A stretch of 64,000 bases of DNA from positions 205,154 through 269,153 of the forward strand of contig NZ_JBPBBA010000002.1 of assembly GCF_050896395.1 (NCBI RefSeq), written 5' to 3'. The DNA comes from Nioella aestuarii. GTDB lineage: Bacteria; Pseudomonadota; Alphaproteobacteria; Rhodobacterales; Rhodobacteraceae. A program made the position numbers and the translations under genes. Under the pieces are notes generated by a model. That model saw only the letters and a program-made list of their open reading frames with translations. It ran no database searches and had not been told where the DNA came from. Positions 41,021-49,400 of this stretch are shown here, piece after piece (positions within the stretch are counted from its first letter, which is position 1; every line of letters starts with the position of its first letter).

Positions 41021-43201
41021 TCAGTTCCGGTTCGCCCCGAGCAGCCCAAGCACCTCCATCAGGATCTGTTCCGCAATATCCGGCCTGCGGCCCGGCGTGT
41101 CCTCGATCGGTTCGGGGCGCGCTTCTTCGGCCGGGTCGATCATCGGCAAGGGACGCGGCGGCAGGCCGTCGTGGATCGTCTCCATCGTCTGGCGCCAAAT
41201 CTCGGCTGGCAGGCCGCCACCGGTGACGCCGGACATCGGCGAGTTGTCGTCATAGCCCATCCACACCCCGGCCACATAATCCGCTGTGAAGCCGATGAAC
41301 CACGCATCGCGGGCCGATGTTGTGGTACCGGTTTTACCTGCCACGGGCCGGTCAGGCAGCTGCGCCCGCTGACCCGTGCCATTGGCCACGACCTGGGCCA
41401 TCATATAGGTCAGCTGCCGCGCTGCGAATTCCGAGATCACCCGTTCGCGTATACCGCCGCCCTGGCCCATCATCGGCTCCGTGTCCCCCACAAGCCGCAG
41501 GTCGATCAACCCATAGGGCGTCACTGCAGAGCCGCCGTTCAGGATGCCCGCATATGCGCCCGTCATCTCGATCAAGGTGCTTTCAGACGCGCCGAGCGCC
41601 AGCGCCGGGCCAAGCGCGAGGTCACTCTCGATGCCGAATTCTGACGCCACTGTGCGCACCAGGTCACGACCCACTTCCTCTGACAAACGCACTGCGGGCG
41701 TATTCAACGAGGCCCTCAGCGCTTCTGTCAGTGTCACTGTGCCATAGAATTCGCCGGTGTAGTTTCGCGGGCTGTAGGGGCCAGACCCCGGCACATTGAT
41801 CGTTAGCGGCGCATCCTCGACCGTGTCGTCAAAGCGCCATCCAAGATCGAGCGCCGTGGCATAAACGAACGGCTTGAACGCCGATCCGGTCTGCCGCATC
41901 GCCATCGTCGCGCGGTTGAACAGCCCGGTGCCTTCCTGCCTGCCGCCCACCATAGCGCGCACCGCGCCGTCTGCCGACATCACGATAATCGCGGCTTCAG
42001 CCTCTGATCCTTCACGCACCTGATTCTCGAACACGTCCACCAAAGCGGCCTCTGCGGCCTCCTGCATACGCGGATCGAAAGTGGTGCGGATTATGACGTC
42101 CTCGGTGGTCTCCCGCAGCAGGAAGTCGGGGCCTTGCGTCATCACCCAGTCTGCGAAATAGCCACCCGCGCGGGCCTCGGCAGCTTCAGACAAAATGGCT
42201 GGGTTGGCGCGGGCTTCGGCAGCTTCAGCAGCGGTCAGATAGCCCTGCTCCTCCATCAGCCCCAATACAACGGCCGCTCGATCCTGAGATCGCTGCAAGT
42301 TCGAAGTCGGCGCGAAACGCGACGGAGCAGTCAGAAGCCCGGCCAGCATTGCGCCCTCCTGCGGGGTGATCTCGGCGGCGGAATGACCGAAATAGCGCTG
42401 CGACGCCGCTTCGACCCCATAGGCCCCGGCCCCCATATAGGCGCGGTTGAGATAGATCGTCAGGATCTCCTGCTTGGTGTAGCGCAGCTCCATTGCCACA
42501 GAAAACGGCAGTTCCTGGATCTTGCGCCACAGGCTGCCACGGCGGCAATCGGCCTCATAATCGGCCTCGCTTTCCCATTCCTCAGGATCAAAGGCCACGC
42601 CAAGACACAAGAGCTTGGCCACCTGCTGCGTGATCGTCGAGCCGCCATGCCCTTCTAGCGGGCCGCGCCCTTCTCGCAGGTTGATACGAATGGCCGAGGC
42701 AATGCCGCGCGGGGAAATGCCCCAATGGCGGAAAAAACGCCGGTCCTCGGTGGCGACAATCGCGTTGACCACATGTTCCGAAACCGTTTCCGTGTCGATC
42801 AGCCCACCATATTGCTCGCCCCGCCAGGCAAAGACGTTGCCATCCCTGTCAAGCATGGTCACCGACCCGCGCGCGCGACCGTCCACAAGCTCGGTCATCG
42901 GGGGCAGTGTGGAATAGATATAGGCCGTCGCGCCCGCAAGGATCAGGACAAGGGCCAGTGTGGCGCGCCAGATGATGCCGAAGATGATCCGCCAGATCAT
43001 TCGGAAGAACGCTCCAATGGCCCCGCGGATGTCACCCCGCCGCCGTTGCGGGGAACGCCGTCGCGATCTGCCGGATTTTCGGGCAGAGCCACCAGACCCG
43101 GAAGAGCGCGACGATTTCGCAGGCGCAGCATTTCTGCGCTCCGCGACAAGCCTGCGGCCCGAACGGGGGCTTCGCCCACCTCTATTACCTGATGCACTCA
43201 T
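41021..43201 (-). CDS. Penicillin-binding protein 1A (bifunctional peptidoglycan glycosyltransferase/transpeptidase)
   Basis: A 726-residue class A PBP that polymerises and cross-links peptidoglycan in the periplasm. An Arg/Ser-rich cytoplasmic N terminus (about 1-65) precedes one membrane anchor (about 75-100). The GT51 domain has VATEDRRFFRHWGISPRGI with catalytic Glu and GGSTITQQVAKLLC; the transpeptidase has TGSAFKP (catalytic Ser), SLN-type ASLNTPAVRL and KTGTTTSARDAWFIGF. An insertion with Cys (CLGVAFDPEEWESEADYEADC) follows the GT motif 3 region. ATG 43201 was chosen; the longer reading lacks a ribosome site. Confidence 0.94.
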   Translation of the reverse strand: MSASGNRGGRSPRSGRRLVAERRNAAPAKSSRSSGSGGSARKSGRSRRRSPQRRRGDIRGAIGAFFRMIWRIIFGIIWRATLALVLILAGATAYIYSTLPPMTELVDGRARGSVTMLDRDGNVFAWRGEQYGGLIDTETVSEHVVNAIVATEDRRFFRHWGISPRGIASAIRINLREGRGPLEGHGGSTITQQVAKLLCLGVAFDPEEWESEADYEADCRRGSLWRKIQELPFSVAMELRYTKQEILTIYLNRAYMGAGAYGVEAASQRYFGHSAAEITPQEGAMLAGLLTAPSRFAPTSNLQRSQDRAAVVLGLMEEQGYLTAAEAAEARANPAILSEAAEARAGGYFADWVMTQGPDFLLRETTEDVIIRTTFDPRMQEAAEAALVDVFENQVREGSEAEAAIIVMSADGAVRAMVGGRQEGTGLFNRATMAMRQTGSAFKPFVYATALDLGWRFDDTVEDAPLTINVPGSGPYSPRNYTGEFYGTVTLTEALRASLNTPAVRLSEEVGRDLVRTVASEFGIESDLALGPALALGASESTLIEMTGAYAGILNGGSAVTPYGLIDLRLVGDTEPMMGQGGGIRERVISEFAARQLTYMMAQVVANGTGQRAQLPDRPVAGKTGTTTSARDAWFIGFTADYVAGVWMGYDDNSPMSGVTGGGLPAEIWRQTMETIHDGLPPRPLPMIDPAEEARPEPIEDTPGRRPDIAEQILMEVLGLLGANRN

Positions 43202-43318
43202 ACCTGATCCTGCTCTCTTTTGATCGCAACATAGGGGATTCCGAGTCGTTTGTGGAGGGTTCTCGCCGCACTGCCGAAATTCCATTTCGCCCAATAATTA
43301 GTCGTTTGCCCGATTTCG

Positions 43319-43333
43319 TGCAAAAATTTTGCA
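43319..43333. promoter_or_regulatory. 15-bp palindrome in the PBP1A / glnK divergent region
   Basis: TGCAAAA-A-TTTTGCA is symmetric around one A. It lies about 115 bases upstream of the glnK start and 118 from the PBP1A start. It vaguely recalls NtrC-type TGC...GCA sites but is too short and AT-rich to assign. No sigma54 -24/-12 element was recognised. Confidence 0.35.
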
Positions 43334-43447
43334 AACCGCCCCAAAACTGCCACCCGATTCCTCCTCCCTTCGTTGCTCTTAGGCTCGTCACGTCCTGCAT
43401 TGAGCGCGTCTGGGTCGCAGAGCCCAAAACTACGGAAGGGTAAAACC

Positions 43448-43786
43448 GTGAAACTCATCATTGCAGCAATCAAGCCGTTCAAGCTGGAGGAGGTCCGTGA
43501 AGCTCTGACCTCTATCGGCGTGCGGGGCATGATGGTGACCGAGATCAAGGGCTTCGGCTCTCAGTCCGGGCACACCGAAATCTACCGTGGCGCAGAATAT
43601 GCCGTGAACTTCGTTCCCAAGGTGAAGCTGGAAATCGTCGTCGCGGATTCCATGGCCGACCAGGTTGTGGAAACCATTCAGACCACTGCCAAGACCGACA
43701 AGATCGGTGACGGCAAAATCTTCGTCCTCGACGTTTCCGCTGCTGTGCGTGTCCGCACCGGCGAGACCAATGACGACGCCCTTTAA
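43448..43786 (+). CDS. glnK: Nitrogen regulatory protein PII
   Basis: PII senses 2-oxoglutarate and ATP/ADP and controls AmtB, NtrB and GlnE. The 112-residue protein uses the GTG start at 43448 (family start M-K-L-I-I-A). The T-loop has IYRGAEYAVNFVPK with Tyr51, the uridylylation site. Also present are GDGKIFVLDVSAAVRVRTGE from the C-loop region. It directly precedes amtB with 28 bases between, the usual glnK-amtB order, so the product likely plugs the AmtB channel when nitrogen is ample. GGAAGGG lies upstream of the start. Confidence 0.94.
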   Translation: MKLIIAAIKPFKLEEVREALTSIGVRGMMVTEIKGFGSQSGHTEIYRGAEYAVNFVPKVKLEIVVADSMADQVVETIQTTAKTDKIGDGKIFVLDVSAAVRVRTGETNDDAL

Positions 43787-43814
43787 GCAACTGTCAGAAC
43801 CAGGGATAAAAACC

Positions 43815-45140
43815 ATGCAAGTCAGAAAGTTTCTTCCGGCAGTTGCCCTAGCGGCCGTACTGCTGCCCACCATGGGCCTCGCACAAGAGGCCGAAGCCGT
43901 ACCGACCTTTGACGAGATCGGCCCCTATATCATGACCACCCTGCTTTTCTGCATGGCAGGGTTCCTGGTCTTCTTTATGGCCGCCGGATTTGCCATGCTG
44001 GAAGGCGGGCTTGTTCGTTCCAAGAACGTCACGATGCAGATGACCAAGAACATCGCGCTCTTCTCGATCGCGGCCATCATGTATTGGTTGATGGGCTTCA
44101 ACCTGATGTACCCGGGCGACTTCAACGGCTATGTCGGCAGCTTCTTCCAGCAGACCGTTCTGGATCCAGTTGGCGTTTCCGCCGCCGATGCGGCGCTTGA
44201 CTATGCGTCGGTCGGGTCTGACTTCTTCTTCCAGCTCGTGTTCGTTGCAGCAACGGCATCCATAGTGTCCGGTGCGCTTGCAGAGCGCATCAAGCTGTGG
44301 CCCTTCCTGATCTTCGTCGTTGTCCTGACCGGCGTCATGTACCCGATCTCCGGCTCCTGGCAGTGGGGCGGCGGCTGGCTGTCTGAAGCAGGCTTCTCCG
44401 ACTTCGCTGGCTCGACCATCGTGCACTCCGTGGGTGGCTGGGCCGCTCTGGCCGGTGCCCTGATCCTCGGTCCGCGTATCGGCAAGTATGGCAAGGATGG
44501 CAAGGTCAACCCGATCCCGGGTTCGAACCTGGCGCTCGCAACGCTCGGCACCTTCATCCTGTGGCTGGGTTGGTTCGGCTTCAACGGCGGCTCGCAGCTG
44601 GCCATGGGCACCGTCGGTGACGTGTCTGACGTCAGCCGTATCTTCGCCAACACCAACATGGCTGCTGCAGCTGGTGCTCTTGCTGCGATGATCCTGACGC
44701 AGGTTATGTTCGGCAAGGTCGACCTGACCATGGTGCTGAACGGCGCGCTGGCCGGCCTCGTGTCGATCACCGCAGAACCGCTGGCCCCGACGCTCTTCGG
44801 TGCGCTCTGGATCGGTGCAGTCGGCGGTGTGATCGTGGTCTTCGCGGTTCCCTTCCTCGACAAGCTCAAGATCGACGACGTTGTCGGTGCTATCCCGGTC
44901 CACCTGTTCGCCGGTATCTGGGGCACCATTGCCGTGGTCTTCTACAATGACGGCGCCAACATTGCGACGCAGCTGATGGGCATTGCCGCCTATGGCGTGT
45001 TCACCTTCGTCGGCAGCCTGATCGTCTGGTTCATCCTCAAGGCAGTTATGGGCATCCGCGTCAGCGAAGAAGACGAGATCAAAGGTCTCGACATGTCTGA
45101 GCTGGGTATGGAAGCCTATCCGGAGTTCTCCAAAGGCTGA
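43815..45140 (+). CDS. amtB: Ammonium transporter AmtB
   Basis: A 441-residue ammonium channel. It has a cleavable signal-like first helix (about 1-23) followed by 11 membrane helices. Family hallmarks are MLEGGLVRSKNV, IVSGALAERIKLWPF, DFAGSTIVHSVGGWAALAGA with the first pore His, WFGFNGGS, and DVVGAIPVHLFAGIWGTIAV with the second. The cytoplasmic C-terminal tail (GIRVSEEDEIKGLDMSELGMEAYPEF) matches the region that contacts PII. The gene is complete and has two hairpins downstream. Confidence 0.96.
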   Translation: MQVRKFLPAVALAAVLLPTMGLAQEAEAVPTFDEIGPYIMTTLLFCMAGFLVFFMAAGFAMLEGGLVRSKNVTMQMTKNIALFSIAAIMYWLMGFNLMYPGDFNGYVGSFFQQTVLDPVGVSAADAALDYASVGSDFFFQLVFVAATASIVSGALAERIKLWPFLIFVVVLTGVMYPISGSWQWGGGWLSEAGFSDFAGSTIVHSVGGWAALAGALILGPRIGKYGKDGKVNPIPGSNLALATLGTFILWLGWFGFNGGSQLAMGTVGDVSDVSRIFANTNMAAAAGALAAMILTQVMFGKVDLTMVLNGALAGLVSITAEPLAPTLFGALWIGAVGGVIVVFAVPFLDKLKIDDVVGAIPVHLFAGIWGTIAVVFYNDGANIATQLMGIAAYGVFTFVGSLIVWFILKAVMGIRVSEEDEIKGLDMSELGMEAYPEFSKG

Positions 45141-45153
45141 TTACACAAAGCAT

Positions 45154-45228
45154 CTGGCTCCGGGCTCTCCCTTTTACCGGAGCCAGACTGAGCGGAAAGC
45201 GGCGTCCCATCGGGGCGCCGCTTTTCTA
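45154..45228 (+). terminator. Two-hairpin terminator region of glnK-amtB
   Basis: The first hairpin has perfect 10-base arms CTGGCTCCGG (45154-45163) and CCGGAGCCAG (45177-45186). The second has AAGCGGCG (45197-45204) and CGCCGCTT (45216-45223) followed by a T-rich tail TTCTATT. The second is the likelier intrinsic terminator and the first may block 3' decay. Confidence 0.75.
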
Positions 45229-45248
45229 TTAAAGGGATCACAACCCAC

Positions 45249-45279
45249 AAAAAAACCCGCCACGCAAGGGCGTGGCGGG
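45249..45279 (-). terminator. Intrinsic terminator of trxA
   Basis: Nine-base perfect arms CCCGCCACG (45256-45264) and CGTGGCGGG (45271-45279). On the minus strand they are followed by seven T (A-run at 45249-45255). It lies about 25 bases past the trxA stop. Confidence 0.9.
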
Positions 45280-45303
45280 GATCTTCAGGGAAGCAGAAAA
45301 CGA

Positions 45304-45624
45304 TTAGATTTCGCCTTCGATCCAGCTTTGCAGGGCCGCTTTCGGGGCGGCGCCGATTTTGTTCGAAACGACCTCACCACCCTTGAAGAGAAACAGGGCG
45401 GGAATCCCTCTTACACCAAGCTGCATTGGGGAATTCGGATTCTCGTCTACGTTGATTTTGACGATTTTCACCTTGCCGGCCATCTCTTCCGAGATTTCTT
45501 CCAGCGCGGGGCCGATTTGGCGGCACGGGCCGCACCATTCGGCCCAGAAATCCACCACGACGGGGATATCGGATTGTTTGACTTCAGCGTCAAATGTTGC
45601 GTCAGTGACGGCGGTGGTGGCCAT
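45304..45624 (-). CDS. trxA: Thioredoxin
   Basis: A 106-residue cytoplasmic thioredoxin. The active site is FWAEWCGPCRQIGPAL (W-C-G-P-C), with the conserved Asp in VVVDFW, the cis-Pro loop RGIPALFLF, and K in MAGKVKIVKINVDENP. It supplies electrons to ribonucleotide reductase, methionine sulfoxide reductase and thiol peroxidases. It lies downstream of addA on the same strand across a 389-base gap but has its own promoter and terminator. Confidence 0.97.
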   Translation of the reverse strand: MATTAVTDATFDAEVKQSDIPVVVDFWAEWCGPCRQIGPALEEISEEMAGKVKIVKINVDENPNSPMQLGVRGIPALFLFKGGEVVSNKIGAAPKAALQSWIEGEI

Positions 45625-45665
45625 ATCTAGCCCTCCTGGAGAGAATTTTCACGAGTCAGGGGCGA

Positions 45666-45694
45666 AACCTATGGGCGGCTATGGGCAAGGTCAA
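45666..45694 (-). promoter_or_regulatory. Sigma70-type promoter of trxA
   Basis: On the minus strand TTGACC (45689-45694) and TAGGTT (45666-45671) are separated by exactly 17 bases. The predicted start near 45660 gives a leader of about 35 bases. The -35 is strong and the -10 modest. Confidence 0.5.
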
Positions 45695-45699
45695 GCGAC

Positions 45700-46013
45700 T
45701 GAAACACCCAAGCGCAATCATGTGATCGGCGCGGCACAGACAAAAATCAGGGGGGGGCCACCTATACACCCCCTGTACCCCCCCATACACCGGGTGTGCA
45801 GACGTTTTGCGGTTTCGCCGACTGCGTCGTCGATCCAAGAGCGGCCCTCCTCAACCCCCGGCTGGCGTCGGAGGCCTCGTCAGGCCGCGTTGCCACGAAA
45901 GACTGGGCGGGTCTGTGTGTCCGTTCATATGGCAGCTTAGCTGGCGAGTTTGGGATGCCTCCGGCGGGGGTATTTCAGGCAAAGAAGAAAGCCGGTGGCT
46001 GAATGACGGCAGG
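45700..46013. other. Non-coding spacer between trxA and addA
   Basis: No gene is visible. From about 45748 to 45800 there is a G-run followed by a C-rich tract with repeated ACACCCC/ACCCCCC units. GCCTCGTCAGGC at 45874-45885 repeats, inverted, the 12-mer at 36283-36294. The motif at 45957-45990 ends the stretch, just beyond the addA stop. Stray open frames lack ribosome sites. Confidence 0.5.
45957..45990 (+). repeat. Motif GCCTCCGGCGGGGGTATT... AAAGAAG, copy next to addA
   Basis: The sequence GCCTCCGGCGGGGGTATTTC is followed by AGGCAAAGAAGAAA. A degenerate copy lies at 36152-36190 on the other strand. From memory, variants of GCCTCCGGCGGGRGTATTT followed by AAGAAG are frequent between genes in Rhodobacteraceae; I give this as a recollection only. 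It abuts the 3' end of addA. Confidence 0.45.
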
Positions 46014-49000
46014 TCATCTCGGCTCTGTCCTTGCCCGGATCAGGGCCGGGGTGGTGAGCTCGGCCGGCAGCGGCATCAGCCAGGCGGGGCGGGTCCAGAG
46101 GATGGCGGTGTCGATCCGTATGTCGGGGTAAATGGCGGCGAGCATTTCAGCATAGGCGCCCATCTGGCGGAGGATGCCTTCGGGAGTGTCCTCGGCCCGG
46201 TCGGGCGCGGTGGCGTTTGATTTGAAATCCACGGCGAGGATGTGATCGGCGGCGATGATCAGCCGGTCGATCTGACCCAGAAGGGTGCGGCCAAGGGTTG
46301 GGCTCGGGGCGGTCAGCGTGACCTCGGCCAGCGCGTCATCGATAAAGAGTGCAGCGAGGGCGGGGGTGGTGAGGCAGGTAGTGGCCTCCTCAAAGAGCTC
46401 TGCCAGGTCGACGTCGGAGAGATCTCCTTCCACCGCGAGGATGCCGGGAGCGGCGGCGCGCCAACCCGATTGCGGCAGGTCGGGCAGATGTTCCAACAGC
46501 AGGTGCAGGCGACGGCCACGCAGTTTGGCGGCGTCTTCATCGAGGCCCGAGCCGTCGCCAGGCAGCGCCTTGGCACCGCCGAGGTCTGACGGCGACAGCG
46601 TCGTTGCATCACGCGGGCGGGTTTTGGGGCGGTTGTGCAGCCAATCCGGCAAAGCTGTGGCCTGCGGAGCGGGTTGAGCACTGTGGTCCATAACCGTCCA
46701 GTCGCCGGTTTCCAGACGCCAGCCCTGCCCCGTGGGCATCGGGTGGGGCGTCGCGTTGCAAGCCTGGGCCGCGGCGAGGATATGGGGATACCACCCTTCG
46801 TTCTCGCCCTTGGCAATGTCACCGGCTGCCGCCACGATCAGCCAACTTTCCGCGCGCGTCATGGCAACATAAAGCAGGCGGTTGCGTTCCTCGACCTCGC
46901 GCGCGGCGGCTTCATCGAACAAGTCACGCATCGCGGCAGGGCTGTCATCCTTTCGACCGGCCCAACAGACGGGGCCACCCTCTGTCGTGAACAGTTTGGG
47001 CGCGGTGTGGTTGCTTTGCCGATAGGCGGTGTCGGGCAGGATGACGACGGGGGCCTCAAGCCCCTTGGCTCCATGAACGGACATGACGCGGATCTGATCG
47101 CCAGCGCTGCCCGGATCACGCTTGATCTGCACATCGTCGGCCTGAAGCCAGCCGGTAAAACCGGTGAGGCTGGGCACCTCCATCCGCTCATAGGCCAGCG
47201 CCTGCGCCAACATCGCGTCGATGCCGTCCTCGGCTTCGTTGCCCATCCGGGCCAGCAGGTTACGGCGCCCATTATGGCGGATCAGGATGCGTTCCAGCAA
47301 ATCATATGGGCGCAGGAAATCGGCGTGGTTGCGCAGATCTTCCAGCATTGCGACGGTGGCTTCGTCCATATCGCGGCGCTGTTGCAGGACGCGCCACAGA
47401 TAGCCGCGATCGCGGCCATAGGCGAGGTCGTGCAGTGCCTTTTCGGACCAGCCGCAAAGAGGCGAGCGCAGGACAGCGGCGAGCGACAGATCATCCTCGG
47501 GCGTCGCAAGGAAGGACAGAAGCGCCGTCAGATCCTTGACCGCCAGTTCCGCAGCCAGCCGCATCCGGTCGGCCCCGGCAATCGGCAGGCCCTGTTCCTT
47601 GATTGCGGCGATCAGTTCGTGAAACAGGTCTGACCGGCGCTGAACGAGGATCAGGATATCGCCCGCCGTGACCGGGCGGCGTGTACCTTCGACGGTGATC
47701 GGCGTGCCATCCCTGATCATGCGCTTGATGTCAGCCGCAATGGCGCGGGACAGGCGCACGGTGTGATGATCGTCAGCCAGTTGATCAACGGGATCGTCCC
47801 AGTCAGGCTTTTCCGCGCTGTCCGACTTTTCGACGACCGGCCAGATATCAACGCGCCCCGGAAGATCCTGCTTGAAGGCGATGTGAGTGACGTCCTGCCC
47901 CACGCCCGCGCTGGCCGGGCCTTCGAACACCTTGTCGACCAGATGCAGGATCGGCGGGGCAGACCGGAAGGAATGGGCCAGAGCACAGGATTGAAACGCG
48001 GCCTCTGCATTCTGCAGGCGGGCGGCGAAATGGTCTCGCATCCGGTCGAACCCGTCGGGGTCGGCGCCCTGAAAGGAATAGATTGACTGCTTCTTGTCGC
48101 CGACGACGAAGATGGTGCGCTCAACCTCGGACCGCGCGCCCGACCCGGCGGCGAATTCCTCGGCCAGTTGGGCGACGATATCCCATTGGGCAGGCGAGGT
48201 ATCTTGCGCTTCGTCCACCAGAATGTGGTCGATGCCGCCATCGAGCCGGAAGAGCACCCATTGTGCCACGCCGCTATTGGCAAGCAGGCGGCGTGTGGCG
48301 AGGATCAGGTCGTCGAAATCGAGCCAGCCACGGGCGGACTTGGCGGCGTCATAGGCGGGCAGGAAGCCACGGGCAAATCGGTGGAGGGCGAGGGTCTTTT
48401 CAGCCGCGAGGAGGGCGCGGCGTATCGGGCGGGCCTCTGCCAGGCGGTGTCCGAACTCCGTAAGCTGGTCCAGATCCTCGCCCATGGCAGCGATGACGGC
48501 CTTGTTGCCGAACAACATCGGGCGGGGCTGATCAGGGTCCTTTTTGGCGTCGGAAGCAGAGAGCAGCGCCTTTTCGATCTTTTCCAGATCAGACAAACGG
48601 GGGGCATCCCAAGGGAAATCCGGGATCGCGGACACCGCGGCCTTGTGGTGGCTGTAGCTCGGATTCAGCCCAGGCATCAGCTTGTGGCACAGATCACGCT
48701 CGTCGCCGGTGAATACTTGTGCCAGCAGGGTTGCTTGATCCAATCCTTTCGGCAGGTCGAACCAGGCCATGATATCCGCGTCCGGCCAGTCGGTTTCAAA
48801 GGCCAGCCGTTTGCCCAGTAGCGCACGGATCAGTGGCATGGGATCGTCACCCGACACATGTGCAGCCAGCGCATCGACCGCATCTTGCCCGTCGCCATCG
48901 GCCAGCCCGTCCAGCACATCGGCGCACAGCATCGCCTGCGCGCGTTCATCCATTTCGGTGAAGTTCGGGGCCACCCCCGCCTCTAACGGAAAGCGGCGCA

Positions 49001-49400
49001 GGACGGCGGAACAGAACGAGTGAATCGTCTGGATCTTCAGACCGCCCGGCGTCTCGATCGCGCGGGCGAAGAGTGTGCGAGCATGGGATAGAAGCGCAGA
49101 GGTCAGCGCGCCCGCGTCCATCCCCAAATGCAACAGGTCGCTGCGCAGGTCGGCATCTGGCTTCATCGCCCATTCGCCAAGCCGCTTGAACAGGCGGTTC
49201 TGCATCTCGGATGCGGCGGCCTTTGTGTAGGTCAAACAAAGGATGCGTTCGGGCGGAACATCTTGTAGAAGAAGCCGCGCAACGCGATCAGTTAGAACCC
49301 GCGTCTTGCCGCTGCCTGCATTGGCGGACAGCCATGTGGAGGCCGCAGGGTTGGCGGCGGTGATCTGGGCGGTTGTGGCCTCGTCGAACTTCAGGGTCAT
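46014..49400 (-). CDS. addA: Double-strand break repair helicase-nuclease AddA
   Basis: AddA is the UvrD-like motor and one nuclease of the AddAB complex, the alphaproteobacterial counterpart of RecBCD. The 1128-residue protein has Walker A ANAGSGKTRVLTDRVARLLL (about 27-46), HILVDEAQDTSPAQWDIV for motif II, VGDKKQSIYSFQGADP for motif III, and the SVHGAKGLEAPVVILPDT motif V/VI region. The C-terminal nuclease has LLGQIDRLIIAADHILAVDFKSN with the D-x-K catalytic set and GILRQMGAYAEML. It overlaps addB by four bases, and the two are co-translated. Confidence 0.97.
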   Translation of the reverse strand: MTLKFDEATTAQITAANPAASTWLSANAGSGKTRVLTDRVARLLLQDVPPERILCLTYTKAAASEMQNRLFKRLGEWAMKPDADLRSDLLHLGMDAGALTSALLSHARTLFARAIETPGGLKIQTIHSFCSAVLRRFPLEAGVAPNFTEMDERAQAMLCADVLDGLADGDGQDAVDALAAHVSGDDPMPLIRALLGKRLAFETDWPDADIMAWFDLPKGLDQATLLAQVFTGDERDLCHKLMPGLNPSYSHHKAAVSAIPDFPWDAPRLSDLEKIEKALLSASDAKKDPDQPRPMLFGNKAVIAAMGEDLDQLTEFGHRLAEARPIRRALLAAEKTLALHRFARGFLPAYDAAKSARGWLDFDDLILATRRLLANSGVAQWVLFRLDGGIDHILVDEAQDTSPAQWDIVAQLAEEFAAGSGARSEVERTIFVVGDKKQSIYSFQGADPDGFDRMRDHFAARLQNAEAAFQSCALAHSFRSAPPILHLVDKVFEGPASAGVGQDVTHIAFKQDLPGRVDIWPVVEKSDSAEKPDWDDPVDQLADDHHTVRLSRAIAADIKRMIRDGTPITVEGTRRPVTAGDILILVQRRSDLFHELIAAIKEQGLPIAGADRMRLAAELAVKDLTALLSFLATPEDDLSLAAVLRSPLCGWSEKALHDLAYGRDRGYLWRVLQQRRDMDEATVAMLEDLRNHADFLRPYDLLERILIRHNGRRNLLARMGNEAEDGIDAMLAQALAYERMEVPSLTGFTGWLQADDVQIKRDPGSAGDQIRVMSVHGAKGLEAPVVILPDTAYRQSNHTAPKLFTTEGGPVCWAGRKDDSPAAMRDLFDEAAAREVEERNRLLYVAMTRAESWLIVAAAGDIAKGENEGWYPHILAAAQACNATPHPMPTGQGWRLETGDWTVMDHSAQPAPQATALPDWLHNRPKTRPRDATTLSPSDLGGAKALPGDGSGLDEDAAKLRGRRLHLLLEHLPDLPQSGWRAAAPGILAVEGDLSDVDLAELFEEATTCLTTPALAALFIDDALAEVTLTAPSPTLGRTLLGQIDRLIIAADHILAVDFKSNATAPDRAEDTPEGILRQMGAYAEMLAAIYPDIRIDTAILWTRPAWLMPLPAELTTPALIRARTEPR

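Noticed and set aside
43848..44903. Long open frame (351 codons) opposite amtB
   Set aside because: It is the antisense shadow of a clearly coding AmtB gene; high GC makes the opposite frames open. The product is His/Asp-rich with no protein family.
45748..45800. G- and C-rich tract between trxA and addA as a possible CRISPR-like or tandem array
   Set aside because: The repeated ACACCCC units are irregular and too short; there is no spacer structure.
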